A stretch of 64,000 nucleotides of DNA from an uncultured Shewanella sp. (GCF_947501665.1 NZ_CANMWS010000004.1:1-64000); one strand, 5' to 3'; numbered from the stretch's first letter, positions 1-10,486 are shown. A program made the numbers and translations. The notes: generated from the sequence alone by a model not told the origin.

Positions 1-1790
1 AATAGGGTTTTTATCGAATAGAACTTCACTTCTTTACTGTTTAAGGGCTGACCTATGCAGAGGCTCAAGCCACTCTGATTAATAACTGTTTTGATATGGT
101 GCTCAGGGGCATCTTGCGACAAAGGGACATACACAGCTCCCGCCATCATGATGCCGACTAACGCAATACTTAAATCTAACGAATGGGGTAAACTTACTGC
201 GACTGCATCACCTTGTTTAACACCGAAATGATGGAGGCTTTTAGCAATCTGTTCACCTTGCAGCCAAAGTGCGCCATAGCTTATCCCCTCTTGACTTGTG
301 CGAACAGCCATTCGCTCTTTTTGTAACGTCACTTGCTCTGAAAAAGCCGCTAATACACTGGGTGTTTCTGCCCAGCTTGGCATTCTAGGCCAACTCGGCT
401 TTTCACCTCGAATATTCGATAGAAACAAAAATTCGAGCCGCTCTATCGTTGACTCGCTCAATATACTAGGATCAAATTCCCATTTTAACCTGATCCCATC
501 ACTCGATGAAAAACAAGCAAGGCTCAATGGAAATTTTGATTTAAAAGAACGTGTATCTCGCCTTGATATTGATAAATTAGCCATTTCAATCAAGTCATTG
601 GTTTCTTCTTGCCAAGAAAATACCACTTGTCGAAAAAGCAAATTTACATCCTCGAACCGATTTGCCTCATCAAACGATGATGGGTCAAATACATTAGCAG
701 AAAAATCACAATGCAATTGTTGCTGAAAATCGGCTAAGCAAGTACTGGAGTGAAATCGAATTGGAATAAGTTGCGCTAAATGGCCAATTATGTCCCCTGA
801 TTGATTGTGTCTACGATTCATGTGTGGTGAACTGAGCACGACTTCAGCTTGACCTGCATATTCACATAACGTTTTTGCCCAGCAGTATAAAGAGGCACTA
901 AATAACGAGACTTGAGATTGTTTAGCCATTTGCGTTAAGTCAACATTCTCATTTTCGCTCAATACGTAAAATCGATTATGAACTCCACTTTTTAGAGGAA
1001 GTGAAATAGAGTGTAAACTAAGGGGTTTACATGTATCGAGCCTTTGCTCCCAATAAGTTTGCTCACGACTATCACCTAATTGCAATTGAATGAGATCTAA
1101 ATAACCAAACTCAGGAGGGACAATATTGTCATTGTTATATATTTTAACTATTTTTTTAAACAAAATATCGATAGAAATGCCATCAATAATAATGTGCGGG
1201 AAGTTGAGTATTAATACGGAATGATTAAAAGCAATATTAATTATTTTAGCAATAAAAAGTGGACCGAAGTACAAATTAAACCTTCGCTCCGTTTCATATT
1301 TGAGCGTTCTTTGAATATCGTTCTCATTCCCACTGGCCACATCAACGTCCCATTCGCTCAAATAATTAGGCTTCATTAACACCTTGTCATCGGCTTCTTT
1401 AAAAACACAGTGTAAGACATCGATATTTTTATACACCCACTTCAGTGCAGACGCTAAACGAGCAACATCTAATTCACCTTTTAAGTCATAGCAAAGTGGA
1501 ATATTGTAATGCTCTGCGCCTGATAACTTATATACTGGCCATAACTCTTTTTGAGAAGCAGAAATCTCAATTCCCCCCTTTTTTACAAAAGCATCTAATG
1601 GGGCTAGTTCCAGGGATTCAATTTTAATCTCAGCCAAGTAGTTAAGTATCAGTTCTTTATGTTTTTTTAGTTTTTCAACTATTTGGTTAGGAATAGGGCT
1701 ATTCTTTGATTTTATTTTTAACTGATTATCTGCAGCCCTTACAGAAACGCCTTGTTTGGAAAGCTCCATCAAAAACACACTTACGTTCAT
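1..1790 (-). CDS. Non-ribosomal peptide synthetase, TubC docking-C-A..., truncated by window edge
   Basis: The reading frame starts at the ATG at 1790-1788, inside the stop of the upstream NRPS (ATGA overlap), and stays open to base 1, giving about 596 visible residues. Residues 1 to about 55 match the TubC-type N-terminal docking domain (a short helical domain ending in a KKHKELILNYL-like helix). A condensation domain follows from about residue 75. Its core motif reads PHIIIDG at 199-205, so the catalytic second His and the DG are kept while the first His is Pro. From about residue 465 an adenylation domain begins (A1-like ISYGALWL, A2-like MMAGAVYVPL). The substrate-binding pocket, carrier protein and any release domain lie outside the window. 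Its place directly behind the other NRPS makes it the next extension protein of the assembly line. The family call is firm; the substrate cannot be predicted here. Confidence 0.9.
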   Translation of the reverse strand, partial: MNVSVFLMELSKQGVSVRAADNQLKIKSKNSPIPNQIVEKLKKHKELILNYLAEIKIESLELAPLDAFVKKGGIEISASQKELWPVYKLSGAEHYNIPLCYDLKGELDVARLASALKWVYKNIDVLHCVFKEADDKVLMKPNYLSEWDVDVASGNENDIQRTLKYETERRFNLYFGPLFIAKIINIAFNHSVLILNFPHIIIDGISIDILFKKIVKIYNNDNIVPPEFGYLDLIQLQLGDSREQTYWEQRLDTCKPLSLHSISLPLKSGVHNRFYVLSENENVDLTQMAKQSQVSLFSASLYCWAKTLCEYAGQAEVVLSSPHMNRRHNQSGDIIGHLAQLIPIRFHSSTCLADFQQQLHCDFSANVFDPSSFDEANRFEDVNLLFRQVVFSWQEETNDLIEMANLSISRRDTRSFKSKFPLSLACFSSSDGIRLKWEFDPSILSESTIERLEFLFLSNIRGEKPSWPRMPSWAETPSVLAAFSEQVTLQKERMAVRTSQEGISYGALWLQGEQIAKSLHHFGVKQGDAVAVSLPHSLDLSIALVGIMMAGAVYVPLSQDAPEHHIKTVINQSGLSLCIGQPLNSKEVKFYSIKTL

Positions 1791-4700
1791 ATCGTCAGCT
1801 CCTCCACAACATCAGAGATATCTTTAGCAGTAGAGTCAAGGAAGCTAGCAACGGCTCGCACGGAACCCAAGCGAAGAAAATCCATCGCTCGAATCGTAAA
1901 GGTCATTTCTTGTTCGATTATCGCACATATTCTCATAGCCATTAACGAACTACAGCCTAGAGCGTAAAAACTCGCAAAAATATCAATATCTTTAACTTTT
2001 AAATGACGACAAATGATATCTGATAAACTCTTTTCTACCAGAGTTAGCTTTAAGTCATTAATCAACTTTATTGTGTCTATTTGCGGTAGAGCACCTCTAT
2101 CCACTTTTTTATTAGGAGTGAGAGGTAACTCATCTAAAATAACAATTCGGCTAGGCACCATATAAGATGGCAAAGAGTTGCGACAAACCTCAATCATGTC
2201 CTGCTCTGTGCCATTTGTTTGCATAAAAGCAACCAATTGCTCAACATCATTTGACTCACGAACAACAATCGCACATTGGGTAACACCATGATGTCGTTTT
2301 AAAACTTGCTCAATTTCTTCTAATTCTATTCGAAAGCCAGATAGTTTTACTTGCTGGTCTATTCGCCCAACAAACTGAAGTTCAAGATGATTATCTATCC
2401 AGACTAAATCACCTGTTCGGTACATTCGCTGCCCTGTCTGAGGTGATAATATAAACCGTTCATTCGTTAAGCTTGTGTTGTGTAAATAACCATTAGCCAA
2501 GGTACGTCCACTGATCCATAACTCACCAATTGCGCCTTTTGGGACTGGTGCAAGGTTAGCGTCTAGGACATGAAACTGAGTATTTGCAATCGGTTTACCT
2601 AAGCTAAAAGAATGCGTTTGACTGCTCACCTCTATACGCTTCATAGACGACCAAACCGTTGTTTCTGTCGGACCATACATATTGAAACAAAGATTTCCAT
2701 TCTGACTTAATCCTTGCGCCAAAGTTACATCCATAGGTTCTCCACCACATAAAATTGTCTGAGAGGAGAGAGGCTTCCAACCTGATAAGAGTAACACTTT
2801 CCACATGCTTGGCGTCGCTTGACAGTAAGTGACTCTAGCATCATGTAAGAATGACATTAATGCGTTGACATCGTTTATTTCTTCATTCGTAGCCAAGATC
2901 ACTTCTGCACCATGAGACAGAGGAAGGAATAGCTCAAGAGCTGAAATATCGAACGAAAATGAAGTCAATGCTAACCAAGTGTCATGACTGCCAATAGAAA
3001 ATTCCTTGGACATGGACGTTAAAAAGCTAGCAAATGCACCATAGCTTATCTCTACCCCCTTAGGGTTCCCGGAGCTTCCCGAGGTGTATATACAATACAT
3101 AGGATTTGTTGAGTTAACCAACGGCTCGATAAACGGTTGATGACTACTGGCATCAGGTGCAACGGGACTGACATCAAAGTGGTTATCAGCAGTGACGACA
3201 TATTGAATACCACTTTGTTTGATAACATAGTCAATGCGTTCTTTGGGGTAATCAGGATCAATTGGAATATAGCCCCTTCCAACGGCTTGACAAGCCAACA
3301 TCCAAGCAACACTATCGACACCTCTTTGTAGACATATCCCTATATACTCACCTAGACTCATTGAAAATGAAGATAATAAAGAAGCTTTAGCCTCTACACA
3401 TTGAAGCAACTCACTATAAGTAATTGATTGTCCTGAACATGTTACGGCTTTATTGTTAGGGAATTGTAAAGCCTTCTTCTTAAATTGTTCAAATACAGTT
3501 TGTTCTTGAATCTTTAATTTTGGACCACAAATCACTGGCGCATCCACCGGTAACTCACAAACAAGACTAGAACAACGCTCTAAAAACAAATTAAGTATTT
3601 TCAGATAGCTCTGCATCATGCTCTCTATAAACCACTCAGGAAAACGAGCGGTTTTAAACTCCCATAACATATGCACAGGATCATTGTCACCCACCTGACC
3701 TTTCCTTGGAATAACGATCACTGATAAATCAAACTTAGCCGCGTGACTGTCTATTGCTTCGTAAGCTTGTACAGCCTGAATATTAGGTATGACCATTTCT
3801 GGCATTGGTGAATCATGAAAACCAAAAAACACTTGAAAAAATGGATTCACCGCAAACTCTCGAGAAGGATTTAACTGTTGAACAAGATGTTCAAAAGGGA
3901 GAGCTTGATTCTTCTGCGCTTTAGACACACATTGCGCACTCATTTTTAAAAATTCATGAACAGTCGTTGATTCATCATAAGCATTACGTAAAACAACCGT
4001 ATTAATCATCATACCTATAATAGAGTTTGCATTTTCCCATTGACGGTTAGCAAACGCAGAACCAATATTAATGTCTTTATCACCAGAGTATTGGGACAAC
4101 ATCACATGAAAAGCTGCAAGCATGAAACTAAAGGGGGCTTCCTTTCTTCGCTCTACAAATTTTTCAATTTTAGACCACATACTACGTTCAACTTGAACTC
4201 GAATGGTTTTTCCTTGACTGGTGTCATCGCTCCTCGTAGGGAATGTGGGCAGATTCGTCATTTTGCTCGACCCTTGAAGCTGGCGTCGCCAATATTCAAG
4301 CTGTGAGGCCGCCTCTTCCGTTTCAAGCCATTTCAATTGAGTGATACAAAAATCCGCATATTGTGTAGGCTTTTCTCTCTGTTCATCACTATTTTCGATA
4401 TATTTTGCATAATAAAATAGAAAGTCCTCTAAAAATAAATTGTATGACCAGCCATCGTGCACGAGATGGTGCTCTATATGCACCAAAATATTTTTACCAT
4501 TAGGCATTTTTACCAACCCCCAACGCACAAGCGGGAGCACAGACAAATCAAACGGTTGATTTAACTTATTGCTAATGACTTCATCTAACTTATCAGCACT
4601 GACATTCGGGTCCAGAGTCGAGAAGTCAAAGACTTGTAGGACCACTTTGAAGTTTGCATAAACCCGTTGAATACCTTCTCCTTGCCCATCAACAAAAGCG

Positions 4701-6649
4701 GTTCTGAAAATACTGTGTCGCTCAACAATTTTCTGAAGGGCATGCTCTACTGCTTTTCCATCCACTTTACCTGATAGACAAAGTTGAGACTTAGCATGAT
4801 ATGCTTTATCCTCTATGTTCATGTTCGCTAAATACCATATTGAACGCTGAGAGGATGAAAGAGCAACGTCAAAATATCCACCTAGAGTAGACTTATTTAT
4901 ATTTCTAGTATTAATTTCAGTTGTTGAGTAAGTATTACTCTTTATTGCAAACCAAATCTTATTTGGCGAACCAAGAGTTTGAAACAACTCAAACGGTAAA
5001 TGCAGTTTAAATGACTTATACACCTGAGCCGCTATCGAGATTGCCGCAACAGAATTCCCTCCACGCTGAAAAAAATCGTCCTCCCAATCAATATTCAAAC
5101 CTAATTGTGTGCGAAACAGATTGAGAAACTTCGCTTCTTTAGCACTAAGACTTTCTATCGAGTCATCAGCAGGTTTTATTTCCAATATCGGTTTGGGTAA
5201 AGCAGACTCATCCAGTTTCAAATTGGGTGTTAATGGCAAGCATTCAAGTCTAATAAAATGGGACGGGAGCATATAGCTAGGCAGCCTTTCTTCTAAAAAC
5301 GTTTTTATCTCTAAATCAGAAACGCCTTTATTTGACTCAACGACAATATAGGCGATTAAGGCTTCGCCTCGACCAAGTTGCTGCTTCACAACATGAGACT
5401 GTTTTATGCCTTTGAGACCCATTAAATGAGACACTATTTCGCCAGCTTCAATTCGAAAACCATTCAACTTTATTTGTTTATCTATGCGACCGACATATTC
5501 TATTTTCTGTGCTTGGTTTTCTCTGCATAGATCTCCTGTACGATAAGATCTGTGCTTAACACCAATTCGATCAGTAAATAATACAAAATTGTTATTTTCT
5601 TTGATTTTTTTATTAATATATCCTCGCCCAACTCCAATACCATAAATAATGAGCTCTCCTTCCTGACCTTGCGCGACGGGCTTAAGATCATTATCAACAA
5701 TCGCACACTTAATCCCCGGAAGCGGAACCCCAATGTCAGGCAAAGCACCCGACTCACTTGAAACGAAACCTGAAGTTGTGATCACTGTCGCTTCTGAAGG
5801 ACCGTAAGCATTCTCAACCCTTACTGTCCAGTGCGTTGGTGGCCTTGTCGTTAACTGCTGACCTGCGGTTTGCAAAACTTGTAAACTTTCCGGCAGAATA
5901 ACTAATGGGTCTCGCATTAATATTTCTGCTATGGGAGTCGGTAACCAAGAGAAAGTAATTTGATGAAGCGAATAAAATTCGGTTAACCTTCGAGGATTCA
6001 AGAGAACTTCATTGCCAACAATAAAAAGGTTCGCGCCACAATTGAGGGCGGGTAACCATTCCATCATCGCGGCATCAAAAGCGGTATTCGAGCTAAATGT
6101 TATTCTGCTGCTAGAGTTTAAGCCGTAGTATTGACAAAAGACATCCACTACAGGTAACAAGGTTTCAAACCCAATGACGCATCCTTTTGGAAGCCCCGTT
6201 GTGCCTGAGGTATATGCTACGTAGGCAATATCAGCTTTTATCGACGGCCTGTTAGTGAGTTCACAAGAAGCATTAACATTCGTATTAAAGGATATGTCCA
6301 GTGCTTCGCTTTCTGTTGATTTTGGCGTAAGATTGATGACAAATTTGCAGCTGAGTTCTTTTAGAATGTGGTTTAATCTTTGAGGTGGTGTGCCTTCAAA
6401 TATAGGCGCAACCCCAATTCCCAGTTTCCAACAAGCCAATACCGCCTGAATATAATCAATGGAACGCGGGGAAATTATCGGTATGACATGGGGCCAATGC
6501 TCTGTATTGGTTCCCAATTGGTTTGCAAGTAGTGAAGCCCATAAATCTGCTTTTTTCTCCAACTGTTGAATGGGTAAACGTTGCTGCGAAGTCTGAATAT
6601 ACTGATAAACGTTTTCTTTGCCAATTCTAGAGATAAACTTTTTTATCAT
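1787..6649 (-). CDS. Non-ribosomal peptide synthetase, A-PCP-C-A-PCP
   Basis: This 1620-residue protein would load one amino acid and condense it with a second. Domains in order: adenylation 1 (about 1-490, core YTSGTTGLPKG), carrier 1 (phosphopantetheine Ser near 533 in GGNS), condensation (about 590-1020, intact HHLVHDG at 727-733), adenylation 2 (about 1075-1530, YTSGSSGNPKG, YGPTETT), carrier 2 (Ser near 1568 in LGCSSL). There is no C domain before the first A, so it looks like a starter protein. Aligned by eye to GrsA, adenylation 2 reads D-I-L-Q-L-G-M-V-W-K, which is the glycine-type code. Adenylation 1 reads D-A-M-W-Q-A-A-V-I-K, which I cannot assign; it is probably hydrophobic or aromatic. 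The acidic tail after carrier 2 ends in EELTI and could be the partner of the TubC domain on the next protein. The gene is 13 nt behind the adaptor gene, within one operon. Confidence 0.95.
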   Translation of the reverse strand: MIKKFISRIGKENVYQYIQTSQQRLPIQQLEKKADLWASLLANQLGTNTEHWPHVIPIISPRSIDYIQAVLACWKLGIGVAPIFEGTPPQRLNHILKELSCKFVINLTPKSTESEALDISFNTNVNASCELTNRPSIKADIAYVAYTSGTTGLPKGCVIGFETLLPVVDVFCQYYGLNSSSRITFSSNTAFDAAMMEWLPALNCGANLFIVGNEVLLNPRRLTEFYSLHQITFSWLPTPIAEILMRDPLVILPESLQVLQTAGQQLTTRPPTHWTVRVENAYGPSEATVITTSGFVSSESGALPDIGVPLPGIKCAIVDNDLKPVAQGQEGELIIYGIGVGRGYINKKIKENNNFVLFTDRIGVKHRSYRTGDLCRENQAQKIEYVGRIDKQIKLNGFRIEAGEIVSHLMGLKGIKQSHVVKQQLGRGEALIAYIVVESNKGVSDLEIKTFLEERLPSYMLPSHFIRLECLPLTPNLKLDESALPKPILEIKPADDSIESLSAKEAKFLNLFRTQLGLNIDWEDDFFQRGGNSVAAISIAAQVYKSFKLHLPFELFQTLGSPNKIWFAIKSNTYSTTEINTRNINKSTLGGYFDVALSSSQRSIWYLANMNIEDKAYHAKSQLCLSGKVDGKAVEHALQKIVERHSIFRTAFVDGQGEGIQRVYANFKVVLQVFDFSTLDPNVSADKLDEVISNKLNQPFDLSVLPLVRWGLVKMPNGKNILVHIEHHLVHDGWSYNLFLEDFLFYYAKYIENSDEQREKPTQYADFCITQLKWLETEEAASQLEYWRRQLQGSSKMTNLPTFPTRSDDTSQGKTIRVQVERSMWSKIEKFVERRKEAPFSFMLAAFHVMLSQYSGDKDINIGSAFANRQWENANSIIGMMINTVVLRNAYDESTTVHEFLKMSAQCVSKAQKNQALPFEHLVQQLNPSREFAVNPFFQVFFGFHDSPMPEMVIPNIQAVQAYEAIDSHAAKFDLSVIVIPRKGQVGDNDPVHMLWEFKTARFPEWFIESMMQSYLKILNLFLERCSSLVCELPVDAPVICGPKLKIQEQTVFEQFKKKALQFPNNKAVTCSGQSITYSELLQCVEAKASLLSSFSMSLGEYIGICLQRGVDSVAWMLACQAVGRGYIPIDPDYPKERIDYVIKQSGIQYVVTADNHFDVSPVAPDASSHQPFIEPLVNSTNPMYCIYTSGSSGNPKGVEISYGAFASFLTSMSKEFSIGSHDTWLALTSFSFDISALELFLPLSHGAEVILATNEEINDVNALMSFLHDARVTYCQATPSMWKVLLLSGWKPLSSQTILCGGEPMDVTLAQGLSQNGNLCFNMYGPTETTVWSSMKRIEVSSQTHSFSLGKPIANTQFHVLDANLAPVPKGAIGELWISGRTLANGYLHNTSLTNERFILSPQTGQRMYRTGDLVWIDNHLELQFVGRIDQQVKLSGFRIELEEIEQVLKRHHGVTQCAIVVRESNDVEQLVAFMQTNGTEQDMIEVCRNSLPSYMVPSRIVILDELPLTPNKKVDRGALPQIDTIKLINDLKLTLVEKSLSDIICRHLKVKDIDIFASFYALGCSSLMAMRICAIIEQEMTFTIRAMDFLRLGSVRAVASFLDSTAKDISDVVEELTI

Positions 6650-6662
6650 CGTTAGTTACCCA

Positions 6663-7421
6663 CTAAATTTTTTTTGCTGGGATCAAGACTTTTAAGCCCT
6701 GACCGATGAGAATTTCCTGTTCATAAAGGCTAAAGCTGGCGATCACAGTGCCTGATTTAGCATCGACATGTGGCAATACATAATCTAATGGCAAATCCAC
6801 CTTTATATTTTTTTGCTTAAAATAAGCACTCGAGAGATCCAGTTTGTCGAAGCTTTGATAAGGGATTTGTACTTTTACAAACATATTTTTGGGATTGAAT
6901 AATAACGCAACTTTTTGACCTTCATTGATAAATTCATTCAAATTGCCATTGCGTTGAAGCACAACACCATCATAAGGAGCTCGAATATTTTTTTTGTCGA
7001 TAACAAATTCGAGATTAAGGATATTTTGCTCAATAATACTGAGTTCTTGAGCCGCATTTAAATAATCAATATGCTTCTGTGCTCTCATCTCATCTGAAAC
7101 TGAATGACTTTCAACTAACGTTTTATAGCTGAAAATAATATTTTGATATTCCTCTATAATCTGCTTTTTTAACGCTAGTTGGCGATTCAAAATCACCAAC
7201 TGCCGATTATCATTATCCTGCTCAATTTTAGCGATTACATTTCCTTTTTTAAATCCGGCACCAGTATCCAATACGTAAGTCAACAGGCCTTCTTGTTCAG
7301 CATATAATTGAACCTTCGATTTAGAATAGACTGTCCCTGGCAGCACAATGTCAGAAACTTCAACACTAGCAACATGTTGAGATATGATGACTAATAATAA
7401 AAAACTAACAAATTTTGACAT
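6663..7421 (-). CDS. RND periplasmic adaptor (membrane fusion protein, HlyD/AcrA type)
   Basis: This 252-residue secreted protein would bridge the inner-membrane RND pump to an outer-membrane channel. A short signal peptide is visible (hydrophobic run of about residues 4-19, cleavage near VASVE). Next come one half of a lipoyl-like domain (VYSKSKVQLYAEQEGLL), a helical hairpin (about residues 75-140), the second lipoyl half (IRAPYDGVVLQRNG) and a beta-barrel region. It is shorter than AcrA (about 380-400 residues), so it has a short hairpin and little or no membrane-proximal domain. Its start codon overlaps the stop of the RND gene by one base (TAATG), indicating translational coupling. No TolC-like channel gene is in the window, so a chromosomal TolC is assumed. 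Confidence 0.85.
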   Translation of the reverse strand: MSKFVSFLLLVIISQHVASVEVSDIVLPGTVYSKSKVQLYAEQEGLLTYVLDTGAGFKKGNVIAKIEQDNDNRQLVILNRQLALKKQIIEEYQNIIFSYKTLVESHSVSDEMRAQKHIDYLNAAQELSIIEQNILNLEFVIDKKNIRAPYDGVVLQRNGNLNEFINEGQKVALLFNPKNMFVKVQIPYQSFDKLDLSSAYFKQKNIKVDLPLDYVLPHVDAKSGTVIASFSLYEQEILIGQGLKVLIPAKKI

Positions 7422-10400
7422 TAGGCTACCTTTTCTAAAGAGGTGGGTTGGGTTGGGTGCATGATCGCGATGTCTCCGCGCCCAACTACCAAGACATTTG
7501 CAGCACTAGCGGAAACAAAAGTAACTGTTAACAAATTAGTAAAAATACCACCAACTATGACGGCAACAATCCCTTGATAGATACTTGAAGCATCCGATGG
7601 AAAAAGGAGTAGCGGAATACTTGCAAAAATAGTAGTAACAGAGCTAATAAGAACGGCCCTGAACCGTTCTTTTACTCCATTGACTATCGCATATGAATGA
7701 TTCAAATCCTTGCTATGTCTGCTAATAGAATCAATCAGTAATATCGCATTGTTAGAAACGATACCTAACATAATTGCAAAGCCCAGCATAGTGAGTATAT
7801 TGAAGTCAGCAGGTGTAAAAAGGGCTAAAATGTGGAATCCAAATACACCGCCTGCAATAGCAGGAAGCAAAGAAAATATAACCACAATACCATTTCTCAT
7901 TGATTTTAAGGTATAAGAAATAATCACAAAAAATGATACCAAGGAAAATAACAGCATGGCGAGTAAAAAGACTTTCGCTTTGGTCAAGCTCGCCACACTG
8001 CCTTCGATACTAACCAAACCTTTTGCTCCAATTATTTCCTTTAACTTAGGCACTATTTCTTTCTCTAAGACAGCCAGTACCTCTGAAACAGAAAGGGCTT
8101 TATCTGTTATACGTAAGTTAATTGTGGCAGCAGGGATCCCATTTAGACGATCAAATGATGCCCATTTTTTGAATTCTTCAATTGTAAACATTTCTCCTAG
8201 ATATGTTCTATCACCATTAGAGGCGACATAAGGTATTTCGCTTATGTTCGAGCTCGTATTTTCAATTGAAATATAGGCATTTAAGACTTCGTCTCCACTA
8301 TTCCATTTTCCAATAAAATCCGATTCGCCTAGCGCTTTAACCACATTTTTCATTTCAATGTTCGTCACATTCAACTGAATCAATTGTGGCAAATTGGCCA
8401 CAAATTCGAACTCCGTTTTCTGAGTCTCTAATTTAGGCATTATGTTTAATGCAACACCTGGTATAGACTTTTCAATTAAACTGCGCATTTCGCTGATATG
8501 TTGTGATAACCAACTTTTGTCACTGACAAAAAGATTAACCTTGATACTATTACCGCCCTCAACCCCTCCAAATAATTGTCCTCGCATAACAATGGTTCTG
8601 TTTTGAGGAAGTTGATTTTTAAGTGATTCTTTTAAATAACTTTCTAAATCGGTCAGTAAGCTGTTGTCATTTAGTCTAACGCCTGCGGTAACAAAAAAGG
8701 GCCACCCTATGACGTAATCACTCTTCACTTCAATATGCTTAGGAATACTTTGAATAATCTCATTTATTGGTTCAACGACATTCTTATTAACTGAATCCAT
8801 CGTTTTATTGGAGGCTATCGGAACATAAATATCAACCGCATCTCTCTTAACTTCTGGTAAGTAACCCAAAGCAGGAAAAAAAACAATTAAGGCGCTTAAA
8901 CTCGCGAATATTACCCCCCCCAAAACAACTCTACTTCGGCGTTGGTTAGCCACAATAAATTCAACGACTTTAACAACAGGTTTAATTCCAAATTCTCTAG
9001 GAGTATGAGCTTTTCGACTAGGCATAAAATAAATAGCAAAAATAGGGGTTAGCAAAACAGTTAACACAAACGCAAAAATTAAGCCTGATGTTATCGCTAT
9101 ACTCAGACCTTTAAATAATTGAGCCTCAACCCCCTTCCCAAAAACAACAGGTAAAAATACAACAATGGTCGTCAACAATGACGCAAATAAAGGCGGAACT
9201 AACTTATTTAATGATGCTCGTATTGATGCTTCGTTTACCTGATCTGCTGATGAGGTTCGATCTAAATATTCTATGTAAATGAGAACACCATCTACAAACA
9301 TACCCGTCGCAAAAGTAATACCGGCCAAGGAAATAACGTTGATGGAAGTATTCGTTAAAGCGAGAACAATAAAAATCCCAAAAACGGATAGTATCGTTAT
9401 AATACAAGATAGTATGGTTGGTTGTAATCGCTTAAAAAAGTAAAACGAAACCAGCGTGGTAAGCGCAACACCAAGAATCAAGGTTGTCACCACCCAAGAA
9501 ATTGCTCTTGTAATAAATAAAGCTGTGTCAAAGGATAAGTTATAAGTCAAGCCAGCTTGAGCCATCACACTTTGCTCTTGAGCTAAAATATCATCAACAC
9601 TTTGCTGCACTTCAATTAAATTTGCCGTATTTTCTCGAAGAATACGCATGGCAATTGCAGGTTTACCATCGAAACGGACTGAAGCCGTTGTTCTAATTGC
9701 CTTAACTGAGATGTCGGCTATATTATTTAGCCGGATTATAGAACCATTTACAGTAGATATGGGTAATTGCCTAATACTTTCAAGTGTTTCTGTGCGTTGA
9801 AAAGTAGCGGTTATGACATCTTCATTCTTATATAATCTAGAAACAGGTTGAATTAGAAGATTACGAACGGTATCTCTTACCAACTCAAAACTCATTTGCA
9901 TTTGAAATAGCTTGCTCATATCCAGTTTTATTTGCAGTTCTCGCTCAAGCAGTGGATTAAGTTCAACAGATTCGACACCCTCTACCAAATTAAACTGATG
10001 TAAAGCAATATTCTTGATAAAATCGAGCTGTTGATCAGTAAAATAGCCAGTTTCAGATGTAATAAAATAACTCCCCACCACACGGTTTGACACATTCTGT
10101 CCTCCATGGCGAAATACGATTGGCCTTACATTTGGCGGCAGCGGTCGAGTGCGTGTTAAAAGCGCGGTTAACCTATTTTCTATTTCAGTCAGGTTACTCC
10201 CATACTTTAGCGTTATCTCAAACGACACCTTTTCGTCAGATGTTTTTACTTTCAACGACTCAATGCTTTTTATCTTGCCAAGGATCACGCTCTCATAGGG
10301 CTCAACAATTTCAGCAATGAGAAAGTCTTCAGACATACCTGGCCAAAGGACTTGAAATGATAATTTAGGAGGTTCTATATTTGGCATTAACTGGATCTTG

Positions 10401-10486
10401 TTACTATAAAGACTCATGAGTCCTAGAACTAGAATCGCAATACAAAATGCTAGAGAAAAATATTTTGAGTAGAATATCCTTTTCAT
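7421..10486 (-). CDS. RND-family efflux transporter (AcrB-like)
   Basis: A 1021-residue inner-membrane pump of normal length for the AcrB/HAE family. It has an N-terminal membrane helix, a large periplasmic porter loop, a block of helices around residues 330-480, a second periplasmic loop, and a C-terminal helix block. In the TM4 region the sequence reads GMFVDGVLIYIEYLD, where AcrB has the Asp-Asp proton-relay pair, so only the first Asp is kept. In the TM10 region it reads GIVSNNAILLID, with Asn where AcrB has Lys940. Similar substitutions occur in distant RND subfamilies, so this need not mean loss of function. It is the first gene of the operon RND-adaptor-NRPS-NRPS, which points to export of, or self-protection against, the NRPS/phosphonate product. 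Confidence 0.92.
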   Translation of the reverse strand: MKRIFYSKYFSLAFCIAILVLGLMSLYSNKIQLMPNIEPPKLSFQVLWPGMSEDFLIAEIVEPYESVILGKIKSIESLKVKTSDEKVSFEITLKYGSNLTEIENRLTALLTRTRPLPPNVRPIVFRHGGQNVSNRVVGSYFITSETGYFTDQQLDFIKNIALHQFNLVEGVESVELNPLLERELQIKLDMSKLFQMQMSFELVRDTVRNLLIQPVSRLYKNEDVITATFQRTETLESIRQLPISTVNGSIIRLNNIADISVKAIRTTASVRFDGKPAIAMRILRENTANLIEVQQSVDDILAQEQSVMAQAGLTYNLSFDTALFITRAISWVVTTLILGVALTTLVSFYFFKRLQPTILSCIITILSVFGIFIVLALTNTSINVISLAGITFATGMFVDGVLIYIEYLDRTSSADQVNEASIRASLNKLVPPLFASLLTTIVVFLPVVFGKGVEAQLFKGLSIAITSGLIFAFVLTVLLTPIFAIYFMPSRKAHTPREFGIKPVVKVVEFIVANQRRSRVVLGGVIFASLSALIVFFPALGYLPEVKRDAVDIYVPIASNKTMDSVNKNVVEPINEIIQSIPKHIEVKSDYVIGWPFFVTAGVRLNDNSLLTDLESYLKESLKNQLPQNRTIVMRGQLFGGVEGGNSIKVNLFVSDKSWLSQHISEMRSLIEKSIPGVALNIMPKLETQKTEFEFVANLPQLIQLNVTNIEMKNVVKALGESDFIGKWNSGDEVLNAYISIENTSSNISEIPYVASNGDRTYLGEMFTIEEFKKWASFDRLNGIPAATINLRITDKALSVSEVLAVLEKEIVPKLKEIIGAKGLVSIEGSVASLTKAKVFLLAMLLFSLVSFFVIISYTLKSMRNGIVVIFSLLPAIAGGVFGFHILALFTPADFNILTMLGFAIMLGIVSNNAILLIDSISRHSKDLNHSYAIVNGVKERFRAVLISSVTTIFASIPLLLFPSDASSIYQGIVAVIVGGIFTNLLTVTFVSASAANVLVVGRGDIAIMHPTQPTSLEKVA

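Noticed and set aside
298..726. 142-codon plus-strand ORF
   Set aside because: It lies opposite the C-A domain NRPS gene, which has clear family motifs in its own frame; the plus-strand translation has no recognisable motif.
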